From contig NZ_LQIK01000030.1 of assembly GCF_001499855.1 (NCBI RefSeq), forward strand, positions 1 through 64,000: DNA of 64,000 bases, read 5' to 3'. A model generated the notes under the pieces. That model was given only the letters and a program-made list of their open reading frames with translations, was not told the origin of the DNA and made no database searches. The DNA is from Mycobacterium sp. GA-0227b. Its GTDB lineage: Bacteria; Actinomycetota; Actinomycetes; Mycobacteriales; Mycobacteriaceae. How positions within the stretch are numbered: the first letter of the stretch is position 1; each line of letters opens with the position of its first letter. Both the position numbers and the translations under genes were made by a program. This document shows, piece after piece, positions 28,678-37,900 of the stretch.

Positions 28678-30480
28678 ATGAGCGACTCACTCGGGTTGTC
28701 GATCGGATCGACCAATTTGGTGGCGGCCCGAATCGGCCGCCCCCCGGTCATGCGCCGGTCGATCCTCACCGTGTTCGACGACCGCGCACCGGAGGTCGGC
28801 ATCCCGGGCGAGAACCCGAACCTGAACCAACCCGGCATGGTGCTGAGCGGTTTCGTCGAACGGGTCGGAGATCCGGTGCCGTTGGTCGCCGCCGACGGCA
28901 CACCGCACCGCGGCGAGCGGGTCCTGGTCGAGGCGCTCGACGCGATGGGGCGCACGGTGGGCGGCGGCGCCCCCGTCGTGATCGCGGTGCCCGCGCACTG
29001 GGGGCCGGCCACTGTGGGCGCGTTGCGGGACGCGCTGCGAGCCGCCCCCGGCCTCGCTCGCAACGGGGTGGCGCCCACGCTGGTCGCGGATTCGGCCGCC
29101 GCGCTCGCCGCACTGCAGGCCGCGCCGGGGCTGCCGTCCAACGGCGTCGTCGTGCTGTGCGATTTCGGTGGCAGCGGAACCAGCATCAGCCTGGCCGACG
29201 CCGGCGCCGGCTTCGGGTCGATCGGCGAGACGGTTCGCTATCCCGACTTCTCCGGTGACCAGATCGACCAGGTGCTGCTGAACCATGTCGTGGCCGGTAT
29301 CGCGGCGGCCAACAACGCCGACCCGGCGGGCACCGCGGCGGTCAGCTCGCTGGCCCGGCTGCGCAACGAGGCCCGGCTGGCCAAGGAGCGGCTGTCGGCC
29401 GAGACCGCCGCCGTCGTGCACGCCGAACTGCCCGGCTTCAACTCCGACGTCCGGGTGACGCGCACCGAGCTGGAGCGACTGATCGACGAACCGCTCGCCG
29501 GTGTGCTCAATGCCGTCGAAGAAACGTTGCAGCGCAACAACATTGCGTTGGCCAACGTGTCGGCGGTCGCGACCGTCGGCGGCGGGGCGAACATCCCGCT
29601 GGTGACACAGCAGCTGTCGACACGGCTGCGCGCGCCGGTGATCACGACGCCGCAGTCCCAACTCAACGTCGCCGCGGGCGCCGCGCTGATCGCCGACGTC
29701 GCCGATGCGGCGACCGGGATGGCTGCTGCAGCGGATGCTCCGACCGGGATGGCCCCGGCGACCATGGCCGCCGCCGCGTGGGCCGCCGGTGCGGCAGGGG
29801 TGGCGGCCGCCGGGGCGGCGGGCGTGGCGGCCGCCGGGGCGGCCGCCGCCGCGCCGGCCTCGGCGACGTTCCGGGCGCTGGCCTGGTCGCAGGACGAGTC
29901 ACCGGCCGACGAGCCGGTGCCCTATGCCGGTGAGGATTACACGTTCGAACCGGGCATGACCGGTGCTCGCCCGGCGATGGAGTTCGCCCACGAGGAAGAG
30001 AGATACGAGCCCGAACCGCCACCGCTGCCGTGGTACCGACGGCCCACGGTGCTGTTCGGCGCGGCCGCCGCGGCCGCGCTGCTGGCCGTCGGCGGCCTGG
30101 CGGTCACGCTGACGAGCACCAGCGGCGAAACCGGACCGGTGACCGAGACCGCGACCACCGTCGAAACCGGACCGTCGCCGCAGCAGACGACTTCGGCTGC
30201 GCCGCAGACGATCACGGTCACCGGATCGGATGGCCGGCCCAGCACCACCGTCGTGCCGCCGCCGCCTCCGCCGACGACCACGACCGCGCCGACCACCACC
30301 ACGGCGACGACCACAACGACGACTACCACAACGACCACCACGACCGCGCCGACCACCACCACCACGACGCGTGCCACGACGACACAGCCGACGACCACCG
30401 AGCCGCCGACGACGACCGAACCGCCGGTCACCACGACGGTCGAGCCGGTCCCGGACGTGCCGGTTCCGGACGAGCCGTAG
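28678..30480 (+). CDS. Hsp70-like ATPase with membrane anchor and Pro/Thr tail
   Basis: About 600 residues. The N-terminal actin/Hsp70-type nucleotide-binding domain shows phosphate-1 LGLSIGSTNL, phosphate-2 DFGGSGTSIS (about residue 162) and the adenosine motif VGGGANIPLV (about 300). There is no Hsp70 substrate-binding domain. An Ala/Gly-rich linker leads to PLPWYRRP (about 450), one transmembrane helix (about 457-479) and an outer tail of about 120 residues dominated by Thr and Pro. ATG 28678 is preferred over ATG 28624 because it matches the paralogue at 33134 and lies downstream of the TATCGT element. It is followed after three bases by iniR. A cytosolic ATPase coupled through the membrane to the wall is inferred. 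Confidence 0.85.
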   Translation: MSDSLGLSIGSTNLVAARIGRPPVMRRSILTVFDDRAPEVGIPGENPNLNQPGMVLSGFVERVGDPVPLVAADGTPHRGERVLVEALDAMGRTVGGGAPVVIAVPAHWGPATVGALRDALRAAPGLARNGVAPTLVADSAAALAALQAAPGLPSNGVVVLCDFGGSGTSISLADAGAGFGSIGETVRYPDFSGDQIDQVLLNHVVAGIAAANNADPAGTAAVSSLARLRNEARLAKERLSAETAAVVHAELPGFNSDVRVTRTELERLIDEPLAGVLNAVEETLQRNNIALANVSAVATVGGGANIPLVTQQLSTRLRAPVITTPQSQLNVAAGAALIADVADAATGMAAAADAPTGMAPATMAAAAWAAGAAGVAAAGAAGVAAAGAAAAAPASATFRALAWSQDESPADEPVPYAGEDYTFEPGMTGARPAMEFAHEEERYEPEPPPLPWYRRPTVLFGAAAAAALLAVGGLAVTLTSTSGETGPVTETATTVETGPSPQQTTSAAPQTITVTGSDGRPSTTVVPPPPPPTTTTAPTTTTATTTTTTTTTTTTTAPTTTTTTRATTTQPTTTEPPTTTEPPVTTTVEPVPDVPVPDEP

Positions 30481-30483
30481 ACC

Positions 30484-33027
30484 ATGACCGCGTCGGACCC
30501 GCGGACCGACATCCCGCCAGCCGCGCGTGAAGCGGTCGCACGGCTGACGACAGCGCCGACCGAACCGGTCAAGCTCCTGGTGTCCGGCGGAATCGGCACA
30601 GGCAAGAGTTCGGTGCTGGCCGCGATCCGGACGGCTCTGCGGTCCGCGGGCCCGGCGGTGTTGACCCGATCCCTGCGTGCCGGCGATGACCCGGGGGCAG
30701 CCGTGGTCATCGACGACGCGCACCTGCTCGACGACCAGGAACTCGACCACCTCGCGGGCCGAGTCGCCGACCCGGCCTCGACCGTCGTCATCGGCACCGA
30801 ACCACTCGTGCATCGTCGCGCACTGCGCGCGTTGACCACGGCGATCGAACGCGAGAACCCGATCGTCGCGCTGGGCCCGCTGCCGCCCGCGGAGGTGGCG
30901 CACCTCGCTGCCGAAAAGCTCGGCGGCCCACCGGCATCCGACCTCGTCCGGTCATTGCTCGTCGCGACGGCCGGCCTTCCGTTCCTGCTGCAGCCCGCGA
31001 TCGCGGCCGCTGCCGCTCCGGACGGTGAGCCGCCGGCCACCGCGATCCTGCAGGCCGCGAAGTACGCGTTGATCGAGCGGCTGCGTCGCGTCGACGACGC
31101 CACGCTCGACACGCTGCTGATGACATCGCTGAGCAGAGATCTCGGTCCGGACGACGTCGCCGCCGCACTGCGGATGAGCGCCGTGGACGCCCACGCCGTG
31201 GTGGACCGTGCCCGCGCCACGGGGCTGATCGAGCCGTCCCACAGTCGCGCCTTCCTGCGGGCACTGCATCGGTGCATCGCCCAGGTCCTCGGCGCCGCGC
31301 GGCATCACGACATCGAGGTGGCGCTGCTGGTGTCCCAGCTGGAATCATCCACGCTGACAGCGGATTTGGCGCTACAGCTGGCTGAGCACGGCTTGCGCGA
31401 CGACCGACTCGCCACCGCGCTGGCCGAACTCGCTTCCCGCAGCCATGGCCAACCCGCAAGGGCGGCAAGGCTTTACCGCGCCGCCGCCGACGCCGGAGCC
31501 ACCACGCTGAGCTCGCAGCTGGCCGATGCGCTCGCGATGACCGGTGACTGCGCAACAGCGAGCCGGCTCACCGACGAGCTGCTCGGGTCCGAGGACGCCG
31601 CTGAACGGGCCGCCGCGGTCCGGATCGCCGCCAGCATCGCAGTCCACGACGGCAGCGCAGCGCAGGCCGCCGACCTGTTCCGCTGGCTGGGCCCCTATCC
31701 GGACGCCTTCGTCAGCGCGGCGGGCGCGGTGGTGTCGCTCGCCGCCGGCGACCTGCCCGCCGCTCGTGCGGCGCTGTCTGCGGAGACCGGCGGCCCTCCG
31801 ACATCGACGGCTCGGGCCGCGCGCAGCCTCGCCGACGGGCTGCTGATGTCCTTGCAGTCGCCGTACCCCGCCGCGGTCGCCCGGCTGGGCCAGGCGATCA
31901 CCGCGGACCAGCCGGCGGCGGGCGTCGCGCCGGACACCTCGGCGGCGTTGGTGACGCTCGCCGCCCTGCACGGCGGCGATCCGGTGCGGGCCCGCAGCGT
32001 GATCGCCCGCGCCGTGCGCTCGGGGCTCGAGGACGGACCCGAGGCCGCGCTCTTCGTCGCCCGCAGGCACCGGCTGCTGCTGGGCTGGGTGCGCATGCTG
32101 GACGGCCAACTATCCGCTGCGACCTCCGACGTCACGATCGTGTACGCCGACGCCGACGCGAGTTCCCCGCTGCACCGCCGTGATGCGTTGTGGGCGGCGG
32201 CGCTGCAGACCGCCATCGCCCGCCGCAGCGGCGACACGGGCGCCATGCAGAAGCACTGGTACGCAGCGGTCGAGGTGCTCGCCGAGTACTCCACGGACCT
32301 TTTCTCGCTGCTGCCGCTCGGCGAGCTGTGGGTGGCCGCCTCCCGGATCCGTCAGGTCGACCGGCTGCAGCACGCCATCGACGAGGCCTTCGCCCTGCTC
32401 GGCTCGCTCGGCGATCCGGTGTTGTGGTCCGCGCCGCTGCACTGGGCCGGCGTGCACGCCGGAATCCTGGCCAACGCGCCGGACGCGGTCGCCCCGCACG
32501 GCCAGGCGCTGACCGCCGCGGCCGGCCACAGCGCGTTCGCCAAGACGCTGGCCACCGCCGGCCGGACCTGGTTGCGGGTGCTGGCCAACCACGTCGACGT
32601 CGACGAGGTCACCGCGGCGGCCCGGCTGCTGGCGCAGGTGGGCCTGACCTGGGACGCCACCCGCCTGGCCGGTCAGGCCGCGCTGCAGAGCCCCGATGGC
32701 CGGGTGTCCGGAGCGATGCTGCAGCTCGCCCGCGACCTGAAGCAGACCGTCGCGGTCGACGAGGCACCGGGCGTCGATCACCCCGCTGCACCCGAGGCTC
32801 CGCGGGCGGGCGCCTCGCGGCCCATGTCGTCGCGGCTGTCCGACCGCGAACGCGAGGTCGCCGAGCTGTTGCTGCTCGGCATGCCCTACCGCGACATCGG
32901 CGCGCAACTGTTCATCTCGGCGAAGACCGTCGAGCACCATGTCGCGCGGATCCGGCGGCGCCTCGGCGCCGAATCCCGCTCGGAGATGCTGTCGATGCTG
33001 CGGGCGATGCTGGCGCCGCAGACCTGA
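30484..33027 (+). CDS. iniR: IniR, STAND-ATPase/LuxR activator of the ini genes
   Basis: An 847-residue MalT-like regulator orthologous to Rv0339c/IniR. The Walker A is SGGIGTGKSS (about residue 38) and Walker B VVIDDAHLLD; a long helical TPR-like region follows, and a C-terminal LuxR/GerE helix-turn-helix (LSDREREVAELLLLGMPYRD..., about 785-845). Established work links IniR to iniBAC induction in response to trehalose released during envelope stress. Here it is co-transcribed with the Hsp70-like gene, three bases apart, behind tandem GTTAGGGGA sites, implying positive autoregulation. Confidence 0.88.
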   Translation: MTASDPRTDIPPAAREAVARLTTAPTEPVKLLVSGGIGTGKSSVLAAIRTALRSAGPAVLTRSLRAGDDPGAAVVIDDAHLLDDQELDHLAGRVADPASTVVIGTEPLVHRRALRALTTAIERENPIVALGPLPPAEVAHLAAEKLGGPPASDLVRSLLVATAGLPFLLQPAIAAAAAPDGEPPATAILQAAKYALIERLRRVDDATLDTLLMTSLSRDLGPDDVAAALRMSAVDAHAVVDRARATGLIEPSHSRAFLRALHRCIAQVLGAARHHDIEVALLVSQLESSTLTADLALQLAEHGLRDDRLATALAELASRSHGQPARAARLYRAAADAGATTLSSQLADALAMTGDCATASRLTDELLGSEDAAERAAAVRIAASIAVHDGSAAQAADLFRWLGPYPDAFVSAAGAVVSLAAGDLPAARAALSAETGGPPTSTARAARSLADGLLMSLQSPYPAAVARLGQAITADQPAAGVAPDTSAALVTLAALHGGDPVRARSVIARAVRSGLEDGPEAALFVARRHRLLLGWVRMLDGQLSAATSDVTIVYADADASSPLHRRDALWAAALQTAIARRSGDTGAMQKHWYAAVEVLAEYSTDLFSLLPLGELWVAASRIRQVDRLQHAIDEAFALLGSLGDPVLWSAPLHWAGVHAGILANAPDAVAPHGQALTAAAGHSAFAKTLATAGRTWLRVLANHVDVDEVTAAARLLAQVGLTWDATRLAGQAALQSPDGRVSGAMLQLARDLKQTVAVDEAPGVDHPAAPEAPRAGASRPMSSRLSDREREVAELLLLGMPYRDIGAQLFISAKTVEHHVARIRRRLGAESRSEMLSMLRAMLAPQT

Positions 33028-33028
33028 G

Positions 33029-33068
33029 TCCCTAACGCGCCGCCATCCCCTAACCGAAATCCCCTAAC
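33029..33068. promoter_or_regulatory. Candidate IniR operator upstream of the 33134 gene
   Basis: Three direct repeats: TCCCTAAC (33029-33036), TCCCCTAAC (33046-33054) and TCCCCTAAC (33060-33068), spaced 18 and 14 bases. Relative to the downstream gene the orientation is the same as at iniB. A TAGCGT -10-like hexamer at 33122-33127 would start transcription at or next to ATG 33134, placing the repeats at about -66 to -105. Confidence 0.65.
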
Positions 33069-33133
33069 CGGAGCTTTCGACGATGGGTCTCACACCGGAT
33101 TCGTCGCTCCGGCCAGCGCAATAGCGTCATGCC

Positions 33134-34846
33134 ATGTTCAACGACCAGGCAAGTCCCACCGCACCGCTGGGCCTGTCGGTCGGCGCGACCAACCTCGCCG
33201 CGACGCGCGACGGGCATGCCGCGGCGATTCGGCCGTCCGAGGTGACTCTGCACGGGCAGCGGCTCACCGGTTTCGTCGACCGCGTCGGCGATCCCGTGCC
33301 GCTCGTCGCACCCGACGGTTCCGCGCACCGTCCCGAGCAGTTGCTCGCCGAGGCGCTGCGCGCGCTCGCGCCCGCTGATGGCGCGGCGGACTTGACGGTG
33401 GCCGTCCCTGCGCACTGGCGGCCGTCGGTCGCCGACACCCTGCGCCGTGCCCTTCACGACGAGGTGCCGGTGGTCTCCGACGCGACCGCCGCGTTGACGG
33501 CGCTGAACGCGGACCCCGGCCTACCGTCTCGCGGCGTGGTGGTGCTCTGCGACTTCGGCGGTAGCGGCACCAGCATCACGCTCGTCAACGCATCGTCGAA
33601 CCACGCGGTGGTCGGCGAGACCGTCCGCTTCGCCGACTTCTCCGGCGACCTCGTCGATCAGGCGCTGCTGACGCATGTGATGGCCTCGATCACCACCGAC
33701 GCCGATCCGTCGGGGACGGCCATGGTGAGTTCACTGGCTCGGCTGCGCGACGAATGCCGCGACGCCAAGGAACGGCTGTCGGCGCAGACTGCGACCGCCG
33801 TCGCCGTCGACCTGCCCGGACACCACGCCGAGATTCGCGTCACCCGTACCGAGCTCGACCGGCTCATTGCCGGACCGCTGACGAATTTCCTTGCTGCACT
33901 TGACGATACGCTCGAACGCTACGGGGTGCCGACGGCGGCCGTTTCGGCCGTGGCGACGATCGGCGGCGGCGCACGCGTTCCGCTGATCACCCAGCGGCTG
34001 TCCGCACACCTGCGGGCGCCGGTGGTGACCACCGCGCAACCACAGCTGACCGCCGCGGCGGGCGCAGCGCTGACGGCCCAGCGCAGCGGGGTCGTGGAAA
34101 GCGCGACGACGCTGTTCGACGCCGAGGCACCGTCGAGCACGTTCGGCGCGCTGGCCTGGTCGCAGGACGACCAGGATGACCAGAACGATGCGGAACTGCC
34201 CGTGCACCTCACCGACTCCCCGGCCGACTTCCGGCCCGACCTTCACTTTCAGCAGGAGGACTGGCAGGACGACGAATCGGCGGCGCCGCGGCGGTCACCG
34301 CTCATCCTGTTCGGCCTCGCCGCGGCGGCCGCGGTGGTCACCACGGCCTTGTTCGGCGTCATGCAACTGCGTGACGACACCGCCACCCCGGTCGAGGCGG
34401 CGACCACGGTTGCGCCGCCCCACGCGCCTGCGGCGCCGGCTCCGACTCCTACGCCGCCCGCGCCGCAGGCTCCGCACGCCACCACCGTCGTGGTCCAACC
34501 CGCGCAGCGATCCACCCCGCCCCAGCGGCACACTCCCCGCCACGCCCCGGCGACGCAGGCGCCGACGCCGGTCACCACGCCCCCGCCGGTCACGTCCCCA
34601 CCGGCCACCACGCCACCGACGACTCCACCAACCACCGCGCCGCCCACCACGGCCCCGCCGACGACGACACCGCCTTCAACAGCTCCGCCCGAGCCGCCTC
34701 CGGCATCCGAACCCCCGCCCATCGACCCGGGTCCGGGCGACGGCGGAGCGGACGGCGGATCGACGCCCGAGAACCCCGCACCGAGCGACGAGGGAACCGG
34801 CGACGACCCCGCGCCCGTCACACCGGAACCGGGCGACGGCGCGTAG
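33134..34846 (+). CDS. Second Hsp70-like ATPase with membrane anchor and Pro/Thr tail
   Basis: A 570-residue paralogue of the protein at 28678. Motifs are LGLSVGATNLAA, DFGGSGTSIT and IGGGARVPLI in an Hsp70-type nucleotide-binding domain without a substrate-binding domain. An acidic linker (QDDQDDQNDAE) and one helix (about residues 388-412, SPLILFGLAAAAAVVTTALF) follow, then a roughly 150-residue Pro/Thr-rich tail that becomes Gly/Asp-rich at the end. There is no Shine-Dalgarno before ATG 33134, and a -10-like TAGCGT is placed for a leaderless mRNA. The upstream TCCCCTAAC repeats suggest IniR control. Confidence 0.85.
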   Translation: MFNDQASPTAPLGLSVGATNLAATRDGHAAAIRPSEVTLHGQRLTGFVDRVGDPVPLVAPDGSAHRPEQLLAEALRALAPADGAADLTVAVPAHWRPSVADTLRRALHDEVPVVSDATAALTALNADPGLPSRGVVVLCDFGGSGTSITLVNASSNHAVVGETVRFADFSGDLVDQALLTHVMASITTDADPSGTAMVSSLARLRDECRDAKERLSAQTATAVAVDLPGHHAEIRVTRTELDRLIAGPLTNFLAALDDTLERYGVPTAAVSAVATIGGGARVPLITQRLSAHLRAPVVTTAQPQLTAAAGAALTAQRSGVVESATTLFDAEAPSSTFGALAWSQDDQDDQNDAELPVHLTDSPADFRPDLHFQQEDWQDDESAAPRRSPLILFGLAAAAAVVTTALFGVMQLRDDTATPVEAATTVAPPHAPAAPAPTPTPPAPQAPHATTVVVQPAQRSTPPQRHTPRHAPATQAPTPVTTPPPVTSPPATTPPTTPPTTAPPTTAPPTTTPPSTAPPEPPPASEPPPIDPGPGDGGADGGSTPENPAPSDEGTGDDPAPVTPEPGDGA

Positions 34847-34923
34847 TTAGGTCAACCTTCGTAGCGGCGCATCCCCGCAAGGTGCAACTATGAGCCCCGG
34901 GCTTGAGCAGGCCCTGAGCTAAA

Positions 34924-34966
34924 GTTACCGACGGGTAACATGCATTAAGTTACTCTTGGGTAACTT
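34924..34966. promoter_or_regulatory. Two palindromic operators upstream of etfD
   Basis: GTTACC-GACG-GGTAAC (34924-34939) and AAGTTAC-N6-GTAACTT (34947-34966) lie 18-60 bases before the GTG of etfD. The palindromes share a GTTAC/GTAAC core, as expected for a dimeric regulator (TetR-type lipid regulators are common for beta-oxidation genes). The regulator is not identified. Confidence 0.65.
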
Positions 34967-34984
34967 AGAAACGGGAGGCGCGCG

Positions 34985-37900
34985 GTGGACACCCAGATGC
35001 TGATCAGACTCGTCGTCGGCCTCGGGCTGACGGCACTCGTACTGGTCTTCGCCGCGAAACGCGTGCTCTGGCTGACGAATCTGATCCGTTCCGGGGCGCC
35101 GACCAGCCCGGAGAACAACCGCAAAGACAACCTCGCCACGCGGATCACCACGCAGATCAAAGAGGTGTTCGGGCAAACCCGGCTCTTGAAGTGGTCGATC
35201 CCCGGCATCGCGCACTTCTTCACGATGTGGGGCTTCTTCATCCTCGCGTCGGTCTATCTCGAGGCGTACGGGCTGCTCTTCGACCACGACTTCCACATCC
35301 CGTTCATCGGCCGCTGGGACGCGCTGGGATTCCTGCAGGACTTCTTCGCCGTCGCCGTGCTGGTCGGCATCATCATCTTCGCGATCATCCGGTTGCGCAC
35401 CGAGCCCAAGGAACACGGGCGCGACTCACGCTTCTACGGATCGCACACCGGCGGCGCCTGGCTGATCCTGTTCATGATCTTCAACGTCATCTGGACCTAC
35501 GCCCTGGTGCGTGGCGCCGCGGTGAACACCGATGCCCTGCCGTACGGCAACGGCGCGTTCTTCTCGCAGTTCATGGGTTGGGTGCTGAACCCGCTGGGCC
35601 ACACCGCCAACGAGTGGATAGAGACCATCGCGCTGCTGCTGCACATCGCGGTGATGCTGGTGTTCCTGCTGATCGTGCTGCACTCCAAGCACCTGCACAT
35701 CGGCCTGGCCCCGATCAACGTCACGTTCAAGCGGCTGCCCGACGGCCTGGGTCCGCTGCTTCCGGTGGAGTACGACGGGAAGCCGATCGACTTCGAGGAT
35801 CCGCCCGAGGATGCCGTGCTGGGCCGCGGCAAGATCGAGGACTTCACGTGGAAGGCCTACCTCGACATGACCACGTGCACCGAGTGCGGCCGCTGCCAGT
35901 CGCAGTGCCCGGCGTGGAACACCGGCAAGCCGCTGTCGCCCAAGCTCGTGATCATGAACCTGCGCGATCACCTGTTCGCCAAGGCGCCCTATGTCCTCGG
36001 CGACAAGGAGTCGCCGCTCGAGAACACCCCCGAGGGCGGTCTCGGCGAGGAAGTTCGCGGCGAGAAGCACTCCGAGGAGCATTCGCACGACCACGTTCCC
36101 GAGTCCGGCTTCGAGCGGATCATGGGTTCGGGGCCCGAGCAGGCCACCCGCCCGCTGGTCGGCACCGAGGAACAGGGCGGCGTCATCGATCCCGACGTGC
36201 TGTGGTCCTGTACGACCTGCGGGGCGTGCGTCGAGCAGTGCCCGGTCGACATCGAGCACATAGACCACATCGTCGACATGCGGCGCTACCAGGTGATGAT
36301 GGAGTCGGAGTTCCCCGGAGAGCTCGGCGTGCTGTTCAAGAACCTGGAGACCAAGGGCAACCCGTGGGGCCAGAACGCCAAGGACCGCACGAACTGGATC
36401 GACGAGGTCGATTTCGACGTGCCGGTGTACGGCAAGGACGTCGAGTCGTTCGACGGCTACGAATACCTGTTCTGGGTGGGGTGTGCCGGCGCGTACGAGG
36501 ACCGCGCGAAGAAGACCACCAAGGCCGTCGCCGAGCTGCTCGCCGCCGCGGGCGTGAAGTACCTGGTGCTCGGCGAGGGGGAAACCTGCAACGGCGACTC
36601 GGCCCGCCGCTCGGGCAACGAGTTCCTGTTCCAGCAGCTGGCCGCGCAGAACGTCGAGACGCTCAACGATCTCTTCGAGGGCGTCGAGCGGGTGGACCGC
36701 AAGATCGTGGTCACCTGCCCGCACTGCTTCAACACCCTGGGTCGCGAATACCCGCAGCTCGGCGGGAACTTCACGGTGCTGCACCACACGCAGCTGTTGA
36801 ACCGGCTGGTCCGCGACAAGAAGCTGATTCCGGTCACCCCTGCCGACGGCGGGATGGACATCACCTATCACGACCCGTGCTACCTGGGCCGGCACAACAA
36901 GGAGTACTCGGCGCCGCGTGAGCTGATCGGCGCGTCGGGCGCGAAGCTGACCGAGATGCCCCGGCACGCCGATCGTGGCCTGTGCTGCGGTGCGGGCGGC
37001 GCGAGGATGTGGATGGAAGAGCACATCGGCAAGCGCGTCAACGTGGAACGCACCGAAGAGGCCATGGACACCGCCTCGACGATCGCGACCGGCTGCCCGT
37101 TCTGCCGCGTGATGATCACCGACGGTGTCGACGACGTCGCCGCCTCCCGCAACGTGGAGAAGGCCGAGGTGCTCGACGTCGCTCAGCTGCTGCTGGGCTC
37201 CCTCGACAAGACCGCGATCACGCTGCCCGAAAAGGGCACGGCGGCCAAGGAGGCCGAGGAACGCGCCGCCGAGCTGGCCGCGCGGGCGCCGGCGGTCGAG
37301 GAGGCGCCGGCCGAGGCGGAGGCCACGCCGGAGCCCGCCGCGCAGACCGCGACCGAATCACCGGCTCAGCCGGCGGGGTCCAAGCCGGTCACCGGCCTCG
37401 GTATCGCGGGCGGCGCCAAGCGGCCCGGGGCGAAGAAGGCCGCCGCCGCCGCGGAAAAGCCGGCCGCTGACAAGCCCGCTGCCGCAGCGGCACCCGCGAA
37501 GGGGCTCGGTATCGCGGCCGGGGCCAAGCGTCCCGGCGCCAACAAGGCCGCACCGGCCGCTCAGGCCGCTCAGGCACCGGCCGCTGAGGCGCCCGAGGCA
37601 ACGGCCAAGCCGGAGCCCGAGGTGAAGGGCCTGGGCATCGCAGCGGGCGCCAAGAGGCCGGGCGCCAAGAAGGCCGCCAAGACCCCCAACGCGGGCGAAG
37701 CGACCGTCACCCAGCCGCCGAACGTCGACCCGGACAAGGCGGTGCCGGGCGCCAAGACCGATACCGCGGACTCGGACCGAGGTTTGGACGGCAAGCCCGA
37801 GCCCGAGGTCAAGGGCCTGGGCATCGCGCCGGGTGCCCGCCGGCCGGGCGCCAAGAAGGCAGCCCCGGCAGCGCAGCCGCCTGCTGCCCCGAAACCCACT

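Noticed and set aside
30230..30487. Repetitive ACC/ACG tract as a possible CRISPR or structural repeat
   Set aside because: It is the Thr/Pro codon run of the Hsp70-like protein tail. No regular repeat-spacer pattern and no cas genes exist anywhere in the window.
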